Part shown: positions 16,987 through 26,900 of the stretch, in pieces
Position numbering within the stretch: position 1 is the stretch's first letter
Layout of the letters: every line of letters begins with the position of its first letter
Made by a program: the position numbers and the translations under genes
Notes under the pieces: generated by a model
Seen by the model: the letters and a program-made list of their open reading frames with translations, nothing else
Told to the model about the DNA's origin: nothing
The model's database searches: none
From: CAVVEQ01 sp963802095
GTDB taxonomy: Bacteria > Chloroflexota > Anaerolineae > Anaerolineales > Anaerolineaceae
NCBI GenBank assembly: GCA_963802095.1
Contig: CAWDHI010000001.1
Location: forward strand, 695,588-759,587
Direction: 5' to 3'
Length of the DNA stretch: 64,000 bases

Positions 16987-18261
16987 TTATTGTAAAACGG
17001 CTTTTAATGCTGCTTCGAAAATATTCAAGGCAACATTCATCTGATCAGCTGTTACATTAAGTGGTGGAATCCAGCGAATGGTGTTATCCCATGCGCCCGC
17101 GGTAAGGATCATCAGGTTGCGATCTCCGCATTCATGCTGGATTGCTTTGGAGGTTGTTTTATCCGGTTTGCCCTTTGCATCCCGGAATTCTGTTCCAATC
17201 ATCAACCCCAAGCCCCTTACTTCCGCGATTTGGGGATATGATTCCTGGAGTTGCCCAAGCCCTGCCATTAACTGCAGTCCGCGTTCAACTGCATTTTCAA
17301 TCATTTTATCTTCTTTTATCGCCTGGATCGTGGCCACCCCGGCGGCAGCCGAAACCGCATTCCCGCCGTAGGTACCACCATGAGATCCCGGGGTCCATTT
17401 TTTCATTAGGTCCAACCGGCTGATAACACCGGAAATTGGCATCCCGGAGGCCAACCCTTTGGCAACAGTCATGATATCCGGAATAATATCAAAATGCTGG
17501 TGCCCAAACCATTTCCCGGTTCGTCCAAAACCGGATTGGACTTCATCAGCGACCATCAAGATTCCATGTTGATCGCAGAGCTGGCGCAACCCTTTCATGA
17601 AGGATGCAGGAGGAACAACATACCCACCCTCTCCGAGTACAGGTTCAATAAAAATTGCAGCAGTCTCAGATGGTGCAGTTTGCATCTGTAGAAGGAACTC
17701 AAGCTCCTCAAGGCACCACTGGCTGGTCGCTTCTTCACTCCAGCCGTATTTTAGTGAATAAGGATAAGGTGCAACAAAAACCCCGGGCATCAGCGGCTGG
17801 TAACCATTCCTGTAGATCGTCTTGGATGTGGTCATGGACATGGTCGCCACCGTTCGGCCGTGAAAACTACCCTGGAAAACGATTACGTTTGGCCGCCCGG
17901 TGGCTTGGCGGGCAAGTTTTAGTGCTCCTTCCAATGCTTCAGCGCCTGAGTTGCTGAAAAAGAAACCATCCAATTCCGGAGGGACGATTGTCCTTAGTTC
18001 CTCTACAAGCTCGAGCATGGGTTTATGGGTGACCAGGTTCGCCTGCCCGTGCAATAATAATCCGGCCTGGTTGCGGATTGCCTCAACGACTTTTGGATGG
18101 CAGTGACCTGTGTTGGTTACGCCAATGCCGCAGGCAAAATCCAGGATCTTGCGTCCATCTGTTGCATAGATATAACTGCCTTCCGCATGGTCAACGACGA
18201 TATCGGTATAGTGCGTCCAAACCGGTGATAGATGTTCAAAATTCTCACTGTAATTGGTCAT
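16987..18261 (-). CDS. Class III aminotransferase, 4-aminobutyrate aminotransferase-like
   Basis: A 424-residue PLP enzyme with the GABA/ornithine aminotransferase pattern: LDFACGIGVTNTGHCHP, FFSNSGAEALEGALKLAR, IFIEPVLGEGGYVVPP, DEVQSGFGRTGKWF and the PLP lysine in IMTVAKGLASGMP (K268). It would convert GABA or a similar omega-amino acid into a semialdehyde. Located directly upstream of the acylating aldehyde dehydrogenase in the same direction, it fits a transaminase-dehydrogenase pair. Exact substrate (GABA, beta-alanine, taurine, 5-aminovalerate) cannot be decided from sequence. The ATG at 18261 follows GAGGAC, a weak but usable ribosome site. Confidence 0.88.
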   Translation of the reverse strand: MTNYSENFEHLSPVWTHYTDIVVDHAEGSYIYATDGRKILDFACGIGVTNTGHCHPKVVEAIRNQAGLLLHGQANLVTHKPMLELVEELRTIVPPELDGFFFSNSGAEALEGALKLARQATGRPNVIVFQGSFHGRTVATMSMTTSKTIYRNGYQPLMPGVFVAPYPYSLKYGWSEEATSQWCLEELEFLLQMQTAPSETAAIFIEPVLGEGGYVVPPASFMKGLRQLCDQHGILMVADEVQSGFGRTGKWFGHQHFDIIPDIMTVAKGLASGMPISGVISRLDLMKKWTPGSHGGTYGGNAVSAAAGVATIQAIKEDKMIENAVERGLQLMAGLGQLQESYPQIAEVRGLGLMIGTEFRDAKGKPDKTTSKAIQHECGDRNLMILTAGAWDNTIRWIPPLNVTADQMNVALNIFEAALKAVLQ

Positions 18262-18444
18262 GGTTGTGTCCTCGTTTTTAGTTTCTCATCCATTCCTATA
18301 AATCCGGATGCTCGCTTTCCATCCAAAAGCATGAATCCTTACCAATCCAGGATTTTGAAATCTGTTCAATTATTACCGTTAATGAAACCCGAAATTGTGA
18401 AATTGTTGGGAGAACCTACCATTAAGATTACTGAGTTTTATAGA

Positions 18445-21171
18445 TTATTTCAAGTTTTTCTGAACGTAATCTGTCACTTTATTCAGCGCCGAAATTAACC
18501 CTTCCGGATCCTTCCCCCCTGCCTGGGCAAGGGTTGGCCGCCCACCACCGCTTCCTCCGATCAAGGGAGCAATATCCTTGACCAGATTTCCAACGTGAAT
18601 CCCGCGACTTACCAGATCTTCCGTGCATGCCGCGATGATTACTGGTTTCCCTTCCACAACCGATCCGATAACCACCACACCGCTTGGGTAGCGATCGCGG
18701 AACCGGTCGGTAAGAATCCTCAAGGTGTCCGCGTCTGCATTTGATATTATCGAAGTCAGAACTGGGACGCCACTGATTACCTGGGCGTTTTCCAACGAGC
18801 TGTTGAATTCTGCGATAGCCAGTCGTTTTTTTATTTCATTATTTTCCTTACTGACTTCATCAAGCTCATCCAGAATTCCAGCCACTTTTTCCGCAGATCC
18901 GTCCATGGAACTGCCGGTTAAATATCCAACTTGCTTTAAAGTCTTAAAACGTTTCTGTATGAGCTTATAAGCTTCGCGTCCGGTAATCGCTTCAATTCTG
19001 CGAATCCCTGCGGCTGCGCTGCCCTCCGAAAGGATGATAAAAACACCTATGTCCCCGGTTTGGTCAACATGCGTGCCGCCGCAGAGCTCATAGGAAAATG
19101 GGGTTTCTTCCCCAATTGTGATCGTCCTTACGGTTTCGCCATACTTTTCACCAAATAATGCCATGGCACCTTCGGACATTGCCTGGTTTAAAGATTTTTC
19201 AACCTTGGCCAGAGGATAATCTGAAAAAATGGCTTCATTCACCAGGGCTTCGATGGTTTCGAGTTGATCCTGTGAAATTGGATCCGGGTGGGTAAAGTCA
19301 AAACGAAGCTTTTCCGGTGCTACAAGTGAGCCGGATTGACGGGCATGTTCCCCAAGAACTTTATTCAAAACGGCATGTAGGAGATGGGTTGCAGTATGGT
19401 TGCGCATGATATCCTGCCTGCGTTGAAGATCAACTTTAGCAACCGCGGAATCTCCGATCTTCGGATTTCCGCGGGTAACAATCCCAACATGGGTAATCAT
19501 TCCCGCGGCAGGTTTTCTCATCCCGGTGATATTTACCTGCCAGGATCCATCGACCGCGTCGATTTTTCCCCAATCAGCTACCTGTCCACCGGATTCAATG
19601 TAGAAATTCGTTTTAGGCAGGATCAACTCAACTGCTGCCCCTTCCCCTGCGCTATCTAGGATTTCGCCATCGCATACAATTCCGAGCACTTCACCTTCGA
19701 CCGGTTTTAATCCATAGGGGTCATAATCTACCCCTTGTTTACCGATCTTCTTCTTATCAACAAGTGTCCCGAAAATCGATCGATATATTTCAGCATCTTC
19801 CCCACCCATTATCCCGATCGCCTTTCCTCCTCCGGAATCGATGCGATGCTGATTCAAAGCAGAACGGAATCCAGGTTCATCTACTTCGAAACCTTGTTCT
19901 CGGGCGATGTCCCGAGTAATTTCCAGAGGAAGACCGTGGGTTGCATAAAGATCAAAAGCAACCTCCCCATCAATGATTTTTTTGCCTGATTTTGTCATTT
20001 TCTGAAAAATCTCATCCAATTCACTGATACCTGCTTCCACGGTTCTATTGAACTGTTTTTCTTCCCGGGTTAGGTTTTCGAGGATCGTTTTTTTATTCTT
20101 CATCATTTCAGGGTATGCCAGGCCATAAATCTCGATGGCTTTTTCAGCCACTTTGGCAAGGAACGGGTCATGGAGACCTAGCTTCGAGCCGAAACGGGCT
20201 GCGCGACGAATGATCATCCGGCAGACATAATTTCTCCCTGTATTTCCGGGAACAACCCCATCTGCGATCAGAAACGACGCTGAACGGGCATGATCCGCGA
20301 TCACCCTGTAGGGAGTCAATCGGGCATCCATCTCTTCAACGGTGTCACCCGTTAATCCTCGGACGACTTCCATCAGAGGGAGGAGTAAATCAGTTTTGTA
20401 ATTCGATGGAACATTTTGAAGAACAGAAACGATCCGCTCAAACCCCATCCCGGTATCCACATGGCATGCTGGCAGGGGTTCCAGTTTTGTAGGGCTCAAC
20501 CGGTTATATTGAATGAATACAAGGTTCCATAATTCCAGGAAACGGGAACAATCCCCATTTACTGCACACTTGTGACCGGGAGTATCCTTTCTATTACAAA
20601 ATTCTTCACCGCGATCCAGGTGAATCTCGCTGCATGGACCGCAAGGTCCGGTTTCCGCCATTTCCCAAAAATTGTCCTTGCGCCCGAAATAGAGCACGTG
20701 AGATGGGTCTATCCCGGGTTGTTCCCTCCAAAATCCGGCAGCTTCTTCATCGGCTGGGATTTCTCCTTGCTCATCTTTGAAACAGGTCGTCCATAACCGG
20801 CTCTTATCCAGTCCCCAAATTTCAGAAAGCAATTCCCAAGCCCAGGAAATGGCTTCCTTTTTATAGTAATCTCCAAATGACCAGTTCCCGAGCATCTCGA
20901 AAAAGGTATGGTGGGTATCATCCCGGCCCACGTCATCCAGATCATTATGTTTCCCCGCCACCCGCATGCACTTTTGAGAATTTACAGCTCTGGTATACGG
21001 TCTGTGGTCGGTCCCCAGGAAAACATCCTTGAATTGGACCATCCCTGCGTTGGTGAAAAGAAGGGTTTGATCTCCCCCCGGAACCAGCGGCGCGGAGGGA
21101 ACAAAAGTATGATCTTTGGAGATAAAGAAGTCGATAAATTCCTGACGAATTTGCGAACCGGAGGGGGTCAT
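18445..21171 (-). CDS. alaS: Alanine--tRNA ligase
   Basis: This 908-residue enzyme charges tRNA-Ala. Class II catalytic motifs appear in the first 300 residues (FFISKDHTFVPSAPLVP, FTNAGMVQFKDVFLG, VDTGMGFERIVSVLQ). The editing domain has HTATHLLH near residue 590 and ELCGGTHV near residue 694, and the C-terminal DHHA1 domain ends in GGSGGGRPTLAQAGG. I use ATG 21171 because GGAGA lies 8 nt before it; in-frame ATG 21189 and TTG 21198 lack a ribosome site. The length is normal. It is monocistronic and faces no partner gene. Confidence 0.98.
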   Translation of the reverse strand: MTPSGSQIRQEFIDFFISKDHTFVPSAPLVPGGDQTLLFTNAGMVQFKDVFLGTDHRPYTRAVNSQKCMRVAGKHNDLDDVGRDDTHHTFFEMLGNWSFGDYYKKEAISWAWELLSEIWGLDKSRLWTTCFKDEQGEIPADEEAAGFWREQPGIDPSHVLYFGRKDNFWEMAETGPCGPCSEIHLDRGEEFCNRKDTPGHKCAVNGDCSRFLELWNLVFIQYNRLSPTKLEPLPACHVDTGMGFERIVSVLQNVPSNYKTDLLLPLMEVVRGLTGDTVEEMDARLTPYRVIADHARSASFLIADGVVPGNTGRNYVCRMIIRRAARFGSKLGLHDPFLAKVAEKAIEIYGLAYPEMMKNKKTILENLTREEKQFNRTVEAGISELDEIFQKMTKSGKKIIDGEVAFDLYATHGLPLEITRDIAREQGFEVDEPGFRSALNQHRIDSGGGKAIGIMGGEDAEIYRSIFGTLVDKKKIGKQGVDYDPYGLKPVEGEVLGIVCDGEILDSAGEGAAVELILPKTNFYIESGGQVADWGKIDAVDGSWQVNITGMRKPAAGMITHVGIVTRGNPKIGDSAVAKVDLQRRQDIMRNHTATHLLHAVLNKVLGEHARQSGSLVAPEKLRFDFTHPDPISQDQLETIEALVNEAIFSDYPLAKVEKSLNQAMSEGAMALFGEKYGETVRTITIGEETPFSYELCGGTHVDQTGDIGVFIILSEGSAAAGIRRIEAITGREAYKLIQKRFKTLKQVGYLTGSSMDGSAEKVAGILDELDEVSKENNEIKKRLAIAEFNSSLENAQVISGVPVLTSIISNADADTLRILTDRFRDRYPSGVVVIGSVVEGKPVIIAACTEDLVSRGIHVGNLVKDIAPLIGGSGGGRPTLAQAGGKDPEGLISALNKVTDYVQKNLK

Positions 21172-21236
21172 TGAGGATTCTCCAATCATGAAAATCAAAC
21201 AGACTGATTATAACCGAACCAAAAATAGTAAAAAAT

Positions 21237-21263
21237 AGAGCCCACCATGACCTGATGAGCTCT
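21237..21263 (-). terminator. Intrinsic terminator of the TPR-C25 protease operon
   Basis: On the minus strand an 11-bp stem (AGAGCTCATCA pairing with TGGTGGGCTCT, two G-U pairs) with a 5-nt loop is followed by ATTTTTT. It lies 26 nt after the stop of the protease gene and before the alaS start. Confidence 0.85.
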
Positions 21264-21288
21264 TGGAATGAAACCCCTTGCATACGGA

Positions 21289-23997
21289 TTATCTTGAGAC
21301 AGCCATCTTGACCATTTTTCCCTGGGCATCCAGCGTTACCCGCGCGAAATGCTTGTGGCTATGCTCTGCCATCTGCACTTCCTTGCTGATGGTCACCACA
21401 ACATTCTCGGATTTATCCAGGTGGTGCACTTTTTGACCCAGCTCCGTCACAGTGCAACGATGTTCTTCGCCTTCACAGGAAGCTTGTTGTTGGCAAATAC
21501 GAACCTGCGCCTTATCGATCCCGGGTAAATACGGTTCCACGATATCTTTCACTTGAGCAAGCATCTCATCAGAAACGTGCAACCCTGTATCAAGTCTCTC
21601 CTCATTTAGGTCGCAAACCAGTGTTACTTCCGGTTGTTCTAGGCTTCTGGTTATCACTTTCTGTTGCGGTTCATCAGCGTCCTTGCGAACAAATGGATCA
21701 CCATAATGAACAAACGAGATCAGGGTTTTTTGATCCTCTCCATCCAGGTAACCCTGGCGCTTGTTCATCTCCCGCACCAGTTCGATCTTCGCCTGCATCA
21801 GCGCTTCCCCTGTGGAAATCCCCTCCTGGATAAATCGCCAAAAGTAATTACCCAATAGATCCGCGCCGATCAGTGGAGTGGTCACCGAACCATAGGATAT
21901 GCAAGTGGAGCCCACAAACGATCTTGTATTGATATCCAGAAACCGTAACGCCAGGGAATCTTGCGTTGTCTTCCCATTGATGAATGCGCCGTAACAAGCT
22001 TCAGAATATACCACCTGCGGGCTTCTGGCGTTCCGGGTCACATCCTTGTGGCTGAGAGCGATCGGATAATCCGGGCCAGCCTTCGCTTCAATTGGATCCT
22101 TCTGACCAAACCATTCGGCAGCATCAGAAAGCCCATGCAGATTGAAATATCCAAAGGTTGCAGTGGAAATTTTCTCCGCGGAAATGCTCCCGGAAAATTC
22201 AGGCGGCGAAACCATCAGGTTCTTTCCTTCTCCGATAGGTTTGAATGTCGCCAGAGAAGAACGGCGCCAGATGGCAGCAGTGAAACCAAAATTGTGTGGT
22301 TTCCTCTGAGGGCTGAGCATCTGAACTGGGTTCTGCCCAAAGTCACGAAGCCAGTTGGCAAAGCGGCGTGTCCAGTTGCTGTTTTCGTTAACCTTCTCGT
22401 GGTAGGAAACCGATTGACGAATCTGTTCCAAAAGCAAACCAGCATCCATACCCTGCTCGCCTGGCAGCCTGCCCACCGGCCACTCCGGAATAAAATAATT
22501 TCCATCGGTGGATGTATACGGGTTATCGGATAAAACCTCCCGATCTGAATCATCTGTCGGGTTGGGTAGCGAATGAAACGGAACGATCTCATTTCCGCCC
22601 ACGATCAATAATGCGCCGATCATTTGTCCCTTTTTTGCCAGGTTTTTATCCAGGTCAACCAGGGCTAATTTCAATTTCCAAGGATCAATGGTTTCCACAA
22701 CTGGTATTCCCAGGGAGGCCATGATCTTGGGATCATCCGGGATAAAGACCATCGCACCCCACCCGCTCCGTTTTTGGAACTGGGCAGCTATCTTGGGTAA
22801 TTCTTTTTCGATCACTTCAGTTGTGGCAGACCCATATTGCTTTTTTAAGTTGCCATGCACAGAAAATATCACATAGAGTGGAAATCTTCCATCCATTCGT
22901 GGGGCGGAAGGTTTCCTCAGCTTGCGGGAAAGCAGTTCGAGTTCAGCCGCAACTTTGATGACTTCGTCCGTTTTCTTTTCCTTGTCAGATTCCTCATCTA
23001 CTGGCAATTTAACAATTACAGGACCCCTGGATACCTCTTCATCCCCGGTGTCATCCAGTGATGGCTCAATTCCGTCGGGAGGTTCATCCACCCTTGCGTT
23101 GTCATAGGTGATAACCTCCTCAGCAAAGCCGGTATTATTCGAATCTTCAACTTCATCCAGGGAATATTCTGATGGATCTGCACCAGGCCCGGCTGTTCCG
23201 AGAATATTTAAACCCATGTAAGCGGCCACATCCGCGGGGATCGGTATATCCAGCGGAAGGTCAAATGATGTCGGCCATAACGGTTTATATTGATGGTTAT
23301 CCCCCCAGATCCTTTTGGCTACCCGGCCGGTGGAATCCCGGCTGACACAAGTGTGCAATAATGCAACCGCATTGGCATCTTCACCTTGATTAAAACTGGA
23401 TTCAACTTTCCAGAGTTGAAAATGAAGGCAATCTGGCCATTTTGAAGAAAACTGCTCAGCAAACAAGGAAAGGGAATCTTTATCCCCTCTAAATACCGCG
23501 CATCTCACCTGCTGAATGGCAGCCAGTATAGATTCTCCGTTTGCATCATTGATGGCTTCTGCCATGGTTGCCAAGCCGTTCAAATCACCCGATTCGAGAA
23601 GCATGTAGCTTTTCCGCAGGATTTCACACCATTGCGGATACTCCTCATCATCAAGTTTCCTTCCAGTAAGAATGAATAAATTCTCCAAAAACTGGTCCCG
23701 TTTCGTCAGTTCATTCTGCTGGCTTGCATAGATCAATCCTCGAAGCGCATCATCGAATTCGGGATCCATCTTAACGATCCCTTCCAAGAGTTCCACACCT
23801 TCCTCAAGTTTTCCTTCGGCGATCAAACCGGTGGCATACACCAAGCGGATCTCCAAGTCTCCCGGAAATGCAGACAACCAGGCCATCGAAGCTTGCCGGA
23901 GGAAGCGATATGATCCGCATTCCAATGCGGAATGCAACAGGTAAATGAAATCGTCCCTTGAATAATTGGCTTTACCATCCATATATATTGGATTCAT
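21289..23997 (-). CDS. TPR protein with C25 (gingipain/caspase-fold) cysteine protease domain
   Basis: 902 residues. Residues 1-225 form TPR-like helical repeats, residues 270-350 an acidic linker. Residues 370-770 resemble peptidase C25: a Rossmann-like segment GALLIVGGNEIVPFHSLPNP, then SDNPYTSTDG, WPVGRLPGE, a histidine in YFNLHGLSDAAEW (H621) and a cysteine in VVYSEACYGAFI (C668), which would be the catalytic dyad. The last 120 residues are a separate small domain with CEGEEHRC. There is no signal peptide or membrane helix, unlike secreted gingipains, so it should act in the cytosol. The ATG lies 3 nt past the upstream TPR gene stop, implying coupling. Substrate and trigger are unknown; a protein-protein TPR sensor controlling a caspase-like protease is an inference. 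Confidence 0.8.
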   Translation of the reverse strand: MNPIYMDGKANYSRDDFIYLLHSALECGSYRFLRQASMAWLSAFPGDLEIRLVYATGLIAEGKLEEGVELLEGIVKMDPEFDDALRGLIYASQQNELTKRDQFLENLFILTGRKLDDEEYPQWCEILRKSYMLLESGDLNGLATMAEAINDANGESILAAIQQVRCAVFRGDKDSLSLFAEQFSSKWPDCLHFQLWKVESSFNQGEDANAVALLHTCVSRDSTGRVAKRIWGDNHQYKPLWPTSFDLPLDIPIPADVAAYMGLNILGTAGPGADPSEYSLDEVEDSNNTGFAEEVITYDNARVDEPPDGIEPSLDDTGDEEVSRGPVIVKLPVDEESDKEKKTDEVIKVAAELELLSRKLRKPSAPRMDGRFPLYVIFSVHGNLKKQYGSATTEVIEKELPKIAAQFQKRSGWGAMVFIPDDPKIMASLGIPVVETIDPWKLKLALVDLDKNLAKKGQMIGALLIVGGNEIVPFHSLPNPTDDSDREVLSDNPYTSTDGNYFIPEWPVGRLPGEQGMDAGLLLEQIRQSVSYHEKVNENSNWTRRFANWLRDFGQNPVQMLSPQRKPHNFGFTAAIWRRSSLATFKPIGEGKNLMVSPPEFSGSISAEKISTATFGYFNLHGLSDAAEWFGQKDPIEAKAGPDYPIALSHKDVTRNARSPQVVYSEACYGAFINGKTTQDSLALRFLDINTRSFVGSTCISYGSVTTPLIGADLLGNYFWRFIQEGISTGEALMQAKIELVREMNKRQGYLDGEDQKTLISFVHYGDPFVRKDADEPQQKVITRSLEQPEVTLVCDLNEERLDTGLHVSDEMLAQVKDIVEPYLPGIDKAQVRICQQQASCEGEEHRCTVTELGQKVHHLDKSENVVVTISKEVQMAEHSHKHFARVTLDAQGKMVKMAVSR

Positions 23998-23999
23998 GA

Positions 24000-26900
24000 T
24001 TACCGTGTATCCTCCTGGGCGTTATGAACGAGGTTCAAAGCAATCACCGCCCCGAGCTGACGTTTAATGTTCACATCCTCTGGCGCAAGCTGCGCGGATT
24101 TGCGAAGTAATGCTTCTGTTCCGGTATAGTCTTTTGCTTCTTTTAACATCAAAGCGAGCTGATAGTAAGGAAGTGCCTCATCTGGACAATTCTTAATTGC
24201 TTCCTCATAAATTTTTCTTGCCCCGGCAAAATCCCGGCGATCCTTTAACATATTCGCCAACGAAAGATATGCCTCAACATTTGTAGGGTCTATGCGGATC
24301 GCTTCACTGAGGTGATCGACTGCAAGATCCAGTTGTCCGTTCTTCCCCTGGTATATGCCTATCAGCAAATGCATGTCTGAAATATCGGGATCCAACTTCA
24401 GAGCCCGGTGAGCTGAATCAACAGCTTCCAGGTTTTTTCCCAGGCTTAATTGCGACTCTGCCAATGCGCTTAGCACTTCGGGATTATCCGGCACCCTATC
24501 TGCCAGGGCTTGTAAAGATTCGTAAGATTCATTTTTCTTTCCAAGTTTCTGCAATAGAGAAGCTTTTTCCAGCAATACCGGGACGGAATTGCTGCCATTC
24601 ATAATGGCACGTTCAATAACCTCCAGGCTGGCCATGGACCCTTTCCTACGGTTTGCCACCCTGGAGGCAAACAATATTGCTTTTACATTCTCTGGCTCCC
24701 TGGCCAGCGCGGAGCTCGCGAACTCCTGCGCTCTGTGTAGATCCCCCATGCTCATAGCTATTTCTCCGCATAAGATCAATGGCTCAGATTTCTTGCCTTC
24801 CAACTGTGCAGCAAACGCAGCATTATCCAATGCAGCAGGAAGATTCCCCGCGCACTCATATGCCCTGGCAAGGACAATGTAAGATTCCACCGAGTTGGGG
24901 TCAATTTTTCTGGCGCTTTCCAGTGACTCGACCGCTTTTTCAGCTTCATTGATTGCCAGGTAGTCTTTCCCAAGAGCAATCATCGGTTCCAGGTTTCCGG
25001 GTTGTAGCACGATCACTTGTTCCCAGTGCCCAATCGCTTTTTGATAATTCCCAGCAGCTTCGTTCATCCTCGCCGCTCTTATCTGCCATTCCGGTTCTTC
25101 GGACCAAACCTTCAGACTGATATCCAAGAAATCAATTGCCCGATGCAGTTCGGCACATGTTTCCGAGCATTTGGAGGCTAATGCAGAAAACACGGGATTC
25201 TCCGGATCTAGGTCATGCGCCCGTTCTGCTGCCTTATAGCTGCTTTCCGGATTTGTTTCTATCAAGTTGATGGCCAGTTTGGCGAGAACCTGGGGATCAT
25301 CCGGGAATTTCTGGGCAACCTGCAACATCGCATTAACGTTTTTGAGGTCCTTAAGTACAGAAATGAATGCGCTCGCATCATTGGAGTTTTTGGGCAGCAT
25401 TGCCAGGGATTTCACCACCCCAAGATCAGGCTTATGAACTGCATTTCCCCGGATTTCCCATCTTTTAACCATCGCAGGGTTGGTATTCCGGGAAGAACTC
25501 AAGAGTTCACGATCGAATTCATCGAAGGCAGAACGGGATAAAAACCAATCTCCAGGTGAATGAACAACGCAACCCACCTGTTGGTAGAAGTGTTGATTTT
25601 CAGCGGCGACAACAAGGAATACTGCTCTTCCAAGATGAGATCGCGGTGATTTTGGGAACCTTTCCTGGTACTCCTGGAAATATCTACCAGCTCTTTCCCA
25701 TTGTCCCAAATCAAGTGCAGCAACTGCTTTCCAGTAGCCATCTAGTTCCCAGGTGGGATCTAGGCGAAGTTGTTTGGTCGTGACCGAATCAGGATGGTCA
25801 ACATCTTTACTTAATGCTTCTTCAAAAACTTCCTGTGCCTCTCCAAAATGTCCCGCTAGCTTTAAATATCTAGCCTTGGAGTATCTCAGGACCTGCGAGG
25901 ATGGGATATTTTCCAGTGCCTTTCCAACAAGCAAGCCGGCTTCCTTGACCTGATCCCGATCCATTAATATATTTGACCTGGTTGCAATCAGCGTGGCATA
26001 GATTGCATTGATATCGGCAAGAGCGACACCATTTTTCTGCTCACTTTTTCTATCCAAATAGTCGTCATCGGAAAAATCCAGTACTTTATCATCGGATAGT
26101 GCACTAAATGTTAAAAGAATCGATTGGAATCGTAATTCAAGATCACCAGGTTCTTCGGCAATCGCTTCATCGGCGTGGATTATCGCAGAAGGGTAATCTC
26201 CGCTTTCACGGTAATACTGCATGAAGCGTTTGGATATCGAAGAACCCTTCACCACATCCCGCCAGGTCGTTGGTAAAAGAACTTGGTTAACTGTATCTAC
26301 GGGTTTATCGCCCCCAGGATTTTTTACCAACAGATTCTTCGCCTGGGTCAGGCTTGCCAGGGCGGCTTCAGGTTTACCAACATCGCTCAGTAGGTCCGCC
26401 TGGTACACAAACAAGGAAGGATCATCCGGGTCGGCAAGGATGGCTACCTGGATATGTTCGATCCCTGGCTGCGGATTTCCGAGATTCCTGTAAATTCCAG
26501 CCAGGACCGGTCTCATTTCTATGGTCTGTTTAGGATCGAGGGCAATGCTGCGCTCCAGAAAAGCTTGCGCAAGGTTGGGATCTTCCAACTTCAAAGCGAT
26601 TTTTGCGCCTTCAATCAATTCATGTGAATTGGAACAACCCAGGTCCAGGATGGTGTTCAATTCTGCGCGACTCTTTTCGGGATCGCCCATGATGAATTCA
26701 ATCCCTGCCATCTTTAAAAGCAACCTGGTATTTTCCGGATCAAGTTTCTTGGTTGTTGATAATGCCTCGAAAGCTTCCCGGTAATCGCCATTCTTTTGCA
26801 TCTGGTCTGCGTACCAGTTCAGTGTAACTGGATCTTCCGGTTTCAGGCGTAGAACTTGCCTTGCAACCGCATTCGAATCAGGAATTAAATGAGCAGCTGC

